The translations under genes and the position numbers were made by a program. This document shows positions 17,330 through 24,248 of a stretch of 44,411 bases of DNA, piece after piece. The stretch spans positions 1-44,411 of the forward strand of contig NZ_JABBNC010000057.1 in the NCBI RefSeq assembly GCF_012933445.1. Reading direction: 5' to 3'. The first letter of the stretch is position 1. Each line of letters begins with the position of its first letter. The notes beneath the pieces were generated by a model. The model worked only from the letters and a program-made list of their open reading frames with translations. It ran no database searches and was not told the DNA's origin. This DNA is from Actinoplanes sp. TBRC 11911 (GTDB lineage Bacteria; Actinomycetota; Actinomycetes; Mycobacteriales; Micromonosporaceae).

Positions 17330-17935
17330 ATGATGGCTGGAGGCCGGCCGCGTTCCTTCGACCACGATGAGGCTCTCGATCGAGCCCTGGAGGTGTTCTG
17401 GCGCCAGGGCTACGAGGGCACCGGCATCGCCGACCTCACCAAGGCGATGGGCATCAACAACGCGCCAAGCCTCTACCACACCTTCGGGAACAAAGAAGAA
17501 CTTTTCCACCAGGTGCTGGACCGCTACGCCGAGGGCCCCGCCCGCTACATCCGTGAGGCGATGGCCCGTCCCACGGCACGTGAGGCGGTCGAGGCACTCC
17601 TGCACGGCGCCGCCGACGCGACGACCGACCCGGACCACCCTCGCGGGTGCATCACGGTGCATGGCGCTTTGCCGCTTTCGCCTGGTGCACGGGCGGCACA
17701 CGACGAACTGACGGCACGCCGGGCGGCCGGCGAGGCCGCCCTGCGTGATCGGCTGCAGCGAGCCCGTAAGGACGGGGAGATTCCCGCGGCGGCCGACCCC
17801 GACGGCCTGGCACGGTTCTTCACCACCATCTACCAGGGCATCGCGGTTCAGGCTGCCGGCGGAGCGACCCGGCGGCAGCTTCACCAGATCGTGGACACCG
17901 CCATGGCGGCCTGGCCTCAGCAGACAGGCGCCTGA
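17330..17935 (+). CDS. TetR/AcrR-family regulator
   Basis: A 201-residue repressor with the N-terminal HTH at about residues 8-55 (RSFDHDEALDRALEVFWRQGYEG, then SLYHTFGNKEELF) and a C-terminal ligand domain containing HPRGCITVHGALPLSPG, a segment common in AcrR-type regulators of SDR genes. GGAGG at 17323-17327 precedes ATG 17330, with a second ATG at 17333. It lies between the SDR and SnoaL-like genes, whose promoters carry a common TAGTTTTTTAGT element, so it probably controls both. Two hairpins follow its stop. Confidence 0.88.
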   Translation: MMAGGRPRSFDHDEALDRALEVFWRQGYEGTGIADLTKAMGINNAPSLYHTFGNKEELFHQVLDRYAEGPARYIREAMARPTAREAVEALLHGAADATTDPDHPRGCITVHGALPLSPGARAAHDELTARRAAGEAALRDRLQRARKDGEIPAAADPDGLARFFTTIYQGIAVQAAGGATRRQLHQIVDTAMAAWPQQTGA

Positions 17936-17941
17936 CCTCGT

Positions 17942-17991
17942 AGGCCGGTCGCCCGGCCTGCCACGAATCGCGGCCGCACCGTTTGCGGCCG
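17942..17991. terminator. Two successive hairpins after tetR
   Basis: AGGCCGG-N4-CCGGCCT (17942-17959) and CGGCCGC-N7-GCGGCCG (17971-17991), both with perfect 7-bp GC stems, directly after the tetR stop and before the next promoter. There is no T-run, as is usual in high-GC actinomycetes. Confidence 0.55.
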
Positions 17992-18004
17992 ACTCCATCG
18001 GATC

Positions 18005-18051
18005 TTGACGCCTGGCCCTCATCCGGGCTAGTTTTTTAGTGATCAGTAAAA
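18005..18051 (+). promoter_or_regulatory. SnoaL-like gene promoter with overlapping operator
   Basis: TTGACG at 18005-18010, an 18-bp spacer, and TAGTTT at 18029-18034. The -10 region runs into TTTTTA-G-TGATCA-G-TAAAAA (18032-18051), a 20-bp palindrome broken at only one pair. Its left part TAGTTTTTTAGT is identical to that in the SDR promoter. Confidence 0.6.
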
Positions 18052-18075
18052 ATGAGTTCCTTCAGGGAGATCACC

Positions 18076-18522
18076 GTGTCGCACGACAATGAACAGCTCA
18101 TCCGCCACCTCTACCAGGTCGCCGAAGACCAGGACGGCCAGGCATTCGCGGACTGCTTCGCTCCTGACGGCGTCTTCACCAACACCGCGTTCGGGCTCAC
18201 CGCCCGCGGCCACGACGAACTGTCCCGGAGCCTCGACCCGATCACCGGCCCCTTCCCCGACATGCACCGCGAGATAACCGCCGTGCACGTCGCCACCGAC
18301 ACCGTCATCGTCGAATGCACGCTCGTCGCCACCCACAACGGTCCACTGCCAACACCCGCAGGCGTCCTCGCCCCGACCGGCATCAAGACCGAGACGCCGT
18401 GCTGCGACGTCTTCTACATCAGCGACGGCAAAGTTGACGTCTTCAACTGCTACCCCGAGGTGATCGTCACCTTCGCCCAGCTCGGCATCCTTAACAACCT
18501 CGAAGCCGCCGTCGCCCGCTGA
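18076..18522 (+). CDS. SnoaL-like (NTF2-fold) protein
   Basis: A 148-residue alpha+beta-barrel protein of the SnoaL/NTF2 group, which includes ester cyclases, hydratases and polyketide cyclases. It opens with the usual helix (NEQLIRHLYQVAEDQDGQAFADCFAPDGVF) and continues with the barrel strands (MHREITAVHVATDTVIVEC, then a CCDVFYISDGKVDVFNCY segment). GTG 18076 is preferred because AGGGAGA lies at 18064-18070; an in-frame ATG at 18052 lies next to the operator. It is separated from the next gene by a strong hairpin. The enzymatic role is unknown; the neighbours suggest redox modification of a small organic compound. Confidence 0.82.
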   Translation: MSHDNEQLIRHLYQVAEDQDGQAFADCFAPDGVFTNTAFGLTARGHDELSRSLDPITGPFPDMHREITAVHVATDTVIVECTLVATHNGPLPTPAGVLAPTGIKTETPCCDVFYISDGKVDVFNCYPEVIVTFAQLGILNNLEAAVAR

Positions 18523-18543
18523 GGCACGACGCGACCAGTTACC

Positions 18544-18575
18544 GCGGACGTTCGGGCAGGGACCCGAACGTCCGC
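18544..18575. terminator. Perfect 13-bp hairpin between SnoaL-like and F420-type genes
   Basis: GCGGACGTTCGGG, 6-base loop, CCCGAACGTCCGC with no mismatch, 21 bp after the SnoaL-like stop and 23 bp before the next ATG. It may terminate, attenuate or protect the upstream message. If it terminates fully, the following gene has almost no room for its own promoter. Confidence 0.6.
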
Positions 18576-18598
18576 CCACACACGAAGGTGGAACACCG

Positions 18599-19525
18599 AT
18601 GAGGCATACGGCAATGGACCTGGGGCCGACGGGGCTCTGGAGCGTCGAGTTGCGCACGGCCGACCCAGCGGCGATCACCGACGCCGCAGCCGAGCTCGAC
18701 GAGCTGGGCTGGGGAACGCTGTGGATACCGGGTCTGGGCGGCGGCGACATCCTCGGCGACTCGGAACGACTGCTGCGGGCGACGCGCACGGTCACCGTCG
18801 CTGTCGGGGTCGCGAGCATCTGGCGGCACCACGCCACCGACGTGGCGGCGGGACACGCGCGACTTCGGGACGTGTACGGCCGCCGCCACCTTTTCGGCCT
18901 CGGCGTCAGCGACGCCGCCGCCGCGCACAACGCCGGACACCCCTACCGGCCCGTGGCGGACATGGCCGCCTACCTCGACCGGCTCGACCACGCCCCGGAT
19001 CCATTACCCGCCGCAGAAAGGGTGATGGCGGCGCTCGGCCCGAGGATGACCGAACTGGCCGGGCATCGAACCACTGGCGTGCACCCGTTCATGGTCACGC
19101 CGGAATACTCGGCTATGGCACGCGCACAGCTCGGCGACGGCCCGCTCATCGCGCCCTACCAAGCCGTCGTCCTCGAACGCGATCCCGGCAAGGCCCGCGC
19201 TGCGGCCCGGAGCTTCCTCGGCGCGTTTGTTCGCATGGGCCACTATGCCCGAAGCCTGCTCCGCCAAGGCTTCGCGGCGGAGGACCTCGCCGCGGGCGGT
19301 AGCGACCGGCTCATCGACAGCATCGTGGCCTGGGGAGACGTCGAGGCCGTCGGCGCCCGCGTCGACGCCCACCACCAGGCCGGCGCCGACCATGTCAGCC
19401 TGCATGTCATCGGCGCCGGCTCGGGCATGCCGCTGCGCCAGTGGCGCGAACTAGCCCCACTCGCCGCCCAAGCCCGGCCCGTGCCAGGGAATGCGGTTCA
19501 GGAAGGCCTGCCCACGGCCTCGTGA
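18599..19525 (+). CDS. LLM-class F420-dependent oxidoreductase (TIGR03620-like)
   Basis: A 308-residue luciferase-like TIM-barrel oxidoreductase of the F420-dependent group. Seen are the N-terminal strand GLWSVELRTADP, the LGWGTLWIPGLGGGDIL segment, VAVGVASIWRHHATDVAAGHARL, and GLGVSDAAAAHNAGHPYRP, all matching the TIGR03620 pattern. These enzymes transfer hydride between F420 and an organic substrate. ATG 18599 has AAGGTGG at 18585-18591. It follows the SnoaL-like gene and ends at a strong terminator, so SnoaL-like and LLM genes probably form one unit controlled from 18005. Substrate unknown. Confidence 0.85.
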   Translation: MRHTAMDLGPTGLWSVELRTADPAAITDAAAELDELGWGTLWIPGLGGGDILGDSERLLRATRTVTVAVGVASIWRHHATDVAAGHARLRDVYGRRHLFGLGVSDAAAAHNAGHPYRPVADMAAYLDRLDHAPDPLPAAERVMAALGPRMTELAGHRTTGVHPFMVTPEYSAMARAQLGDGPLIAPYQAVVLERDPGKARAAARSFLGAFVRMGHYARSLLRQGFAAEDLAAGGSDRLIDSIVAWGDVEAVGARVDAHHQAGADHVSLHVIGAGSGMPLRQWRELAPLAAQARPVPGNAVQEGLPTAS

Positions 19526-19530
19526 TCGAT

Positions 19531-19572
19531 GTCCACGGCATCCCCCTCGGATTCAGAGGGGACGCCGTGGAC
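19531..19572. terminator. Strong terminator hairpin
   Basis: GTCCACGGC-A-TCCCCCTC, short loop, GAGGGGA-C-GCCGTGGAC: a long GC stem with one mismatch, starting five bases after the LLM gene stop. It closes the SDR-to-LLM block. Confidence 0.7.
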
Positions 19573-19614
19573 CGCCCGTTTCAGTGCGCGGACCGCGTGG
19601 TGCGGCTTCTTCTA

Positions 19615-19835
19615 CGTAGTGACGAACGTGAAGATGTCCCCGGTAACGACATCGGCCGGTTCCTGGGGCACCACCGAGAAGATCACTTCAGGTCGTACGC
19701 GGTGGCCAGCAGAGTGTCGGTCGGCAACGTGCCGCCACGAACTGCACGCAGTCGTCGACCAGGACGTGCCCGAGCACGGCCGTCGGGTTTCCGGCGGCAT
19801 CGAATGCCCGCACGCAGCGACTCCAGCCACAGCGC
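19615..19835 (-). pseudogene. Tyrosine recombinase N-terminal remnant
   Basis: Three minus-strand frames in succession read pieces resembling the start of an actinobacterial tyrosine-type integrase: VRAFDAAGNPTAVLGHVLVDD (about 19830-19760, written here as far as is useful), then TLPTDTLLATAYDLK (to 19687), then VIFSVVPQEPADVVTGDIF (to 19615). At least two indels separate them and the catalytic domain is absent. The match is from memory of the SAM-like N-terminal domain, so it is tentative. Part of it (19806-19846) recurs at 40731-40771. Confidence 0.42.
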
Positions 19836-19846
19836 GGCGACGCCGG
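19806..19846. repeat. Dispersed 41-bp repeat, copy 1
   Basis: Matches 40731-40771 on the same strand at 37 of 41 positions, with the uninterrupted core CTCCAGCCACAGCGCGGCGA. It overlaps the integrase remnant, so both places may hold scraps of the same gene type. Confidence 0.6.
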
Positions 19847-20130
19847 TCTAAACCGCGCCGACCCCGGAGGCGGCACTCGCCGCGACCGACTTATTGCCGA
19901 TCTCGCGGCCGCCGCAATCAGCGGGGCGACCGTGAGCCTCGGCTCGGCCACCGCGACCGGGCGACACCCGCAGTTGGTTCGGAGCTGAAGCCGTGACGAT
20001 CACCCGGTGGTCGGCCATGCCCGCTCCACTGTGACCAGCGGGAGCGGACATGCACCAATCAGACATCTTCCTTTGCCGATGACTTGAATCCACCAGCGGT
20101 GCCAAACTCTGTAAGACCCCGAGCTCGGGC
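19847..20130. other. Intergenic, decayed
   Basis: No supported gene. It lies between the integrase remnant and the convergent end of the I36-type gene. Confidence 0.4.
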
Positions 20131-20598
20131 TCAGAATCCGGCCGGCCACCAGTTATAGGGCTCGAGAGTCGCTGACGAAATCATGTCGTTGATGGAACCG
20201 ATTCGTGTGATATGACCACCGGCACTCCGCTGGTACACCGTGACCGCAGTGATGCCATGAACGGTCTCATACGGCTTGACCACGAAAAGGGTGCCACTCT
20301 TGTTACTGTCCGTGAATACGAAGACCGCGGACCCCGTGTTATTAACGATCGAGGAGACCGCATCATTTGCGCTTGCGCCATTGGTGAAGCGTTCGTTACC
20401 GAAGTTCCAAACAACATCACCGTTCTTCTTCAACGCACCGGCAACGAAAACGCTACCGGTCTGGTCCGAATTGGCGAAGAAACAAACCTGCCCTGCGCCG
20501 CACGAATAGGCGGCATTCGCGGCTGGCGCAAACATGGTAGTACCGGCGGCAAGCACACCGAACGCAGTGAGCGCCTTGATCACGCTACTCTTCTTCAT
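20131..20598 (-). CDS. Secreted peptidase-inhibitor I36-like protein
   Basis: A 155-residue exported protein. Residues 1-30 are a Sec signal peptide (MKKSSVIKALTAFGVLAAG, cleavage after ANA). The mature part has the beta-gamma-crystallin-like pattern of the I36 family (SMPI-type metalloproteinase inhibitors): YSCGAGQVCFFANSDQTG, then a W-N-F-G-N-E-R-F turn and two Cys likely forming a disulphide. ATG 20598 is preferred over GTG 20601; AAGGGG lies just upstream. Base composition is lower in GC than the neighbours (33 of 60 at 20281-20340). Whether it inhibits a protease or has another extracellular role is not shown. Confidence 0.8.
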   Translation of the reverse strand: MKKSSVIKALTAFGVLAAGTTMFAPAANAAYSCGAGQVCFFANSDQTGSVFVAGALKKNGDVVWNFGNERFTNGASANDAVSSIVNNTGSAVFVFTDSNKSGTLFVVKPYETVHGITAVTVYQRSAGGHITRIGSINDMISSATLEPYNWWPAGF

Positions 20599-21348
20599 CA
20601 CAAACCCCTTACCACTTCACCTGGTAGAACCGATTTTCTGACGCAGTAATTTGATACAAGACGGAGAGCCACATCACCCATTGGGGCACGCATCCAGATA
20701 CCCGGTTGCGCTCTGCCTCCGTCAATCCTGAGGGCTGGCAATGGTCTTGACTGGGTTTATTTGGCGGAACGATGTCGGGAGTTCGAGCTCTATTCCGAAG
20801 AGGTCAGCCTGACGTAGGAATTGGCGTAAACTTTCTGTTCACGAGTCCTCCCTCACGGTCCTCGTCTACAGATGCGTCGTTACACGTTTGCATGCGGAGT
20901 TACGCGTATACGAACTCCAATGTAGGGACCTAGCTAGTAGAAGGTCAAGTCAGAAAGGTTGTAACGGAGGACACGCTGAACCATCCCGAGCAACGGACTG
21001 ATGACTGACGGTCGTCACGCGTGCAGTCGCGTTCGATGTGGAGAATGACGAGCGGCTGCGACGATGTTTTCGATCCGTCACGGATTGTGGCTGATGTCGC
21101 CCAAGGCTCGAAAGGTCATCTTGCGTAGGAGCTCGCGCGTTCGCCGATCGCGCGTCGCCGCTTGTGCTTCGTACTTGGCGACGGTGTGAGGCCTGTGTTC
21201 TTCAGGCTGTTATACGCGACGGTGACTGTGTCGGACATGCGCCTTGGTGGCACCGGCATAAATGGCTTGGGCCGGCCCATCAACGCGGCGCCCGCAACGT
21301 GCCTCAGTGGCTACAGTGCAGGTTGGGAGTCTCTCTACACTTGGCGCC
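20599..21348. other. Long intergenic region
   Basis: About 750 bp, AT-richer than the surroundings, with no supported gene. It holds the I36 promoter region and, at 20896-20918, the inverted repeat GGAGTT-N11-AACTCC, whose centre itself contains ACGCGT and GTATAC. TACACT at 21336-21341, seven bases before the following GTG, could be a -10 for a leaderless message. Confidence 0.4.
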
Positions 21349-21882
21349 GTGATCGTCAACTCGCGGGTTTCCGTCACGGCCCCGATTGCTGGTTTCCTGC
21401 TCGGATTTCTTGACTTCGTCTGGATCAAGTTCATGCCATCGCTCGTGGCCGGACTCGGCAACTCCGGCGCGGTCTGGGCGATTGCCGCGTTTCTGCTGAC
21501 GTTTTATCACTGCTGGTCGCTGGGCCGCGCTCTCCCGGGCGCGGCGCTCATGCTGGTGGTAGCCGTACCCAGCTACTACGTAGCAGCGGCCCTGATCCAG
21601 TATGACAGTTGGTCGAACGCAGGAAACTCAACGTCGCTGCTATGGATGACACTCGCCGTCATCACCGGAATCGCGTTCGGCCTCGGCGGCGTCGTGGCCC
21701 GCCGGCCCGGACCGCTTCGCCTTCCGGCGCGCGGTCTGCCTGCCGCGGTGCTACTTGCCGAGCTGCTGCTGGATCTAGACCGAGTCGGTGACCCCAACTA
21801 CCGGACAACGGAAGTCGTCTCGTACGCGCTCGTTCTGTCCGTTCTTGCTGTCTTGATCACCGTGGTGGTCGCACGGAGATAG
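21349..21882 (+). CDS. Multi-pass membrane protein, hypothetical
   Basis: A 177-residue protein with five or six hydrophobic helices: TAPIAGFLLGFLDFVWI, then VWAIAAFLLTFYHCWSL, ALPGAALMLVVAVPSYYVAA, SLLWMTLAVITGIAFGLGGVV, LPAAVLLAELLLDL and a last helix ending ITVVVARR. It resembles DUF6518-type actinobacterial membrane proteins. The start is set at GTG 21349 because upstream residues are not membrane-like and a -10-like TACACT precedes it; no Shine-Dalgarno is visible. A longer frame begins at ATG 21262. Function unknown; its neighbours give no hint. Confidence 0.65.
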   Translation: MIVNSRVSVTAPIAGFLLGFLDFVWIKFMPSLVAGLGNSGAVWAIAAFLLTFYHCWSLGRALPGAALMLVVAVPSYYVAAALIQYDSWSNAGNSTSLLWMTLAVITGIAFGLGGVVARRPGPLRLPARGLPAAVLLAELLLDLDRVGDPNYRTTEVVSYALVLSVLAVLITVVVARR

Positions 21883-22400
21883 TGGAATCTTTTGGCAGCG
21901 GGCCGTTGTCGAAGGGCGCGGCAGACCTTCCCGAGGTACACCGGTCGACGTAGTGCCCGAAGGGTGAAGTTTCGAGACCTGTCGGGACGTTCGTCAGCAA
22001 CCCCGCCCATCGGGCAGAAGGTCCATTACCTGACTACGAACGATGTCGTCGAGTCCGTCGCAAGAGTCAGCCAGTTGGCACCCCATCGCGATAACCCCCG
22101 AAGCACCGGGCTATCCGGCCGTCCATCTGCTCGTCAGTCAGGAACAACAACCCACCGTTGGGATCGGCCCGCAACGCTAACGCCGGGCGCGAGGGAAAGA
22201 CAAGTCATCTGCCTGTCCCACGCGGGCGCTCACGCCCGGGCCAATTGTCCAGACCGGACAATATTGAATCCGCCGGCGTGCACCAGTTCCTCCACCGTCG
22301 TCAGCTGCATCCAGGACGGCACACCGGCCTCCCGCTGGCCGCAGGGCCGGTCGCCTCGGACAATCGGCGCTACGCGGCCGCCGGGCTCTCGGCGTTAGGG
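21883..22400. other. Intergenic, no intact gene
   Basis: Open frames are present but show no recognisable domain. The right part may include the ruined 5' end of the acetyltransferase gene that follows. Confidence 0.4.
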
Positions 22401-22419
22401 CTCGGCGCCGGGATGGGTG

Positions 22420-22851
22420 GCTACCACAGCCCCGCCGACACCCCGGACCACGCACCGGCATGGGCGGCGTTCGACGCGAGCAAGCTCGCCGCGCACCGCC
22501 TCGTCGCCGTCGACGACCAGGAAACGGTGATCGGCTGGGTGGCGATCTCCGCCGTTTCGGGCCGCGCCATCTACGCCGGAGTGGTCGAGCATTCCGTCTA
22601 TGTCGACCCGGCCGCTCGAGGACGCGACGTTGGCCGGGCCTTGCTCGACGCGCTGATCCCTCCACCGAAAAGGCTGGGATCTGGACCTCCAATCCCGCAT
22701 CTTCCCCGAGAACGCCGCCAGCCTCGCCCTGCACCACGCCGCCGGATTCCGCACCGTCGGCGTACGCGAGCGCGTCGGCCGCCACGCCAGCCAAGGCAAC
22801 CGGTGGCGCGACGTCGTCTTCATCCAACGCCGCAGCCCCCTGATCACCTGA
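22420..22851 (+). pseudogene. GNAT acetyltransferase, phosphinothricin/arsinothricin-acetyltransferase-like, frameshifted
   Basis: Reading from about 22460 (APAWAAFDASKLAAHRLVAV, then GWVAISAVSGRAIYAGVVEHS, then ARGRDVGRALLDALI), the sequence follows PAT/ArsN1-type N-acetyltransferases. It then breaks near 22668; the next frame supplies STEKAGIWT, and a third supplies LQSRIFPENAASLALHHAAGF and RWRDVVFIQRRS to the stop at 22849-22851. Two single-base losses explain both breaks. The N-terminal 25-30 residues are not recognisable. Intact enzymes of this kind acetylate glutamate analogues such as phosphinothricin or arsinothricin. It lies 23 bp before the flavoprotein gene, which is broken too. 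Confidence 0.75.
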
Positions 22852-22874
22852 CGCGCTCAGACAGGAGCTCTCGT

Positions 22875-24125
22875 ATGACCACCCATATTGACCAGTTGCC
22901 GATCGTCGTCATCGGCGCCGGGCCGGTTGGCCTGGCCGCCGCCGCCCACTTCGCCGGACGCGGGCTTCCCTTCACGATTCTCGAGGCCGGGGACTCACCG
23001 GCCGCGGCCGTCCACGCGTGGACGCGTGCTGCTCTTCTCGCCCTGGCGATACAACATCGACACCGCGGCGGCCAAGTTTGCTCACCGACGCGTCCGCCCG
23101 GACGACGGCATCCTGCCGACCGGCCGACAGCTCGCCGACGACTACCTTCAGCCGCTCGCGGATCTGCCCGCTTTCAAACCACACATCCGGTACGGCGTAC
23201 GCGTGGACGCCGTGACCAGGCTCGGCCTCGACCGGGTCCGCAGCACCGGCCGTGAAGAAACCCCTCTTCTGGGCCGCCTCGCGAGCGGCGAGGACGTGCT
23301 GGCCCGCGCCGTGATCGACGCGTCCGGCACCTGGGAAACACCGAACGTGCTCGGCGCTTCCGGGTCCCCGCACACGGCGAGACGGCCGCGGCGGCGTACG
23401 TGGAAAGCTCTCTCCCGGACGTCTTGGGCCGCGACCGCGACCGGTTCGCTGGACGCCACACCCTGGTCGTCGGCGCCGGCCACTCGGCCGCCACCACCCT
23501 GCTCGCCCTGGCCGAACTCGCCAGGCAGGCGCCAGAAACGACCGCGACCTGGGCGATCCGCGCCGCGTCCCCGGCGCGGACCTACGGCGGGGAAAGCGCC
23601 GACGCGCTGCCCGCCCGCGGCGCGCTCGGTAGCCGGCTGCGTGAACACGTCGAATCCGGCGCAATCACCCTGCTCACCGGATTCAGCGTCCAGCGGCTGA
23701 CGCCTGGGTCGGACGGCGTGGCGGTCTCCGACGGCACCCGCACCGTCGTGGTGGAGCGAATCGTATCGGCCACCGGCCTCCGCCCCGACCACAACATCGT
23801 CTCTGAGCTGCGCCTCGACCTCGACCCGATCCTCGGCTCCACCCGAGCCTTGGCCCCGCTGATCGACCCGAACCTGCACTCCTGCGGCACCGTGCCACCG
23901 CACGGCGTCGACGAGCTCACCCAACCCGAGCCCGGCTACTACGCCATCGGCGCCACGTCCTACGGGCGTGCTCCGACCTTCCTGATGGCCACCGGCTACG
24001 AGCAGGCCCGCTCGGTGGTCGCGGCCCTCGCCGGAGATTGGCAGGCCGCCCGCGACGTGGCCTTCCCGCGCGCCGATGGCCTCAAATCTACAAACCTGTC
24101 CGAATTCAGCAAATCGCACAGGTGA
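22875..24125 (+). pseudogene. FAD/NAD(P)-binding flavoprotein (ArsO-like), frameshifted
   Basis: The start is clear: AGGAG at 22863-22867, ATG 22875, then PIVVIGAGPVGLAAAAHFAG with the Rossmann GxGxxG. Near 23020 the frame shifts (SPWRYNIDTAAAKFAHRRV, then a long run to ASGTWETPNVLGASG). Near 23370 it shifts again into the last 240 codons (FAGRHTLVVGAGHSAATTL with a second GxGxxG, IVSATGLRPDHN, LHSCGTVPPHGVDEL, PTFLMATGYEQ). Joined, the product would be about 415 residues, as in flavin monooxygenase-like proteins of actinobacterial ars clusters. Both halves remain well conserved, so decay is recent, or these are assembly errors. Confidence 0.78.
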
Positions 24126-24248
24126 CTCAATCCGGACAGTGATCATTAGGTACCTTGCTGAACTGTCTGTTCACGACGGAATCAATCGCTCACGGCGGCC
24201 GAGCCGGTAGCGTAGGCCCGCTAACTTCAACAAACTGGGGGCGGTCGG

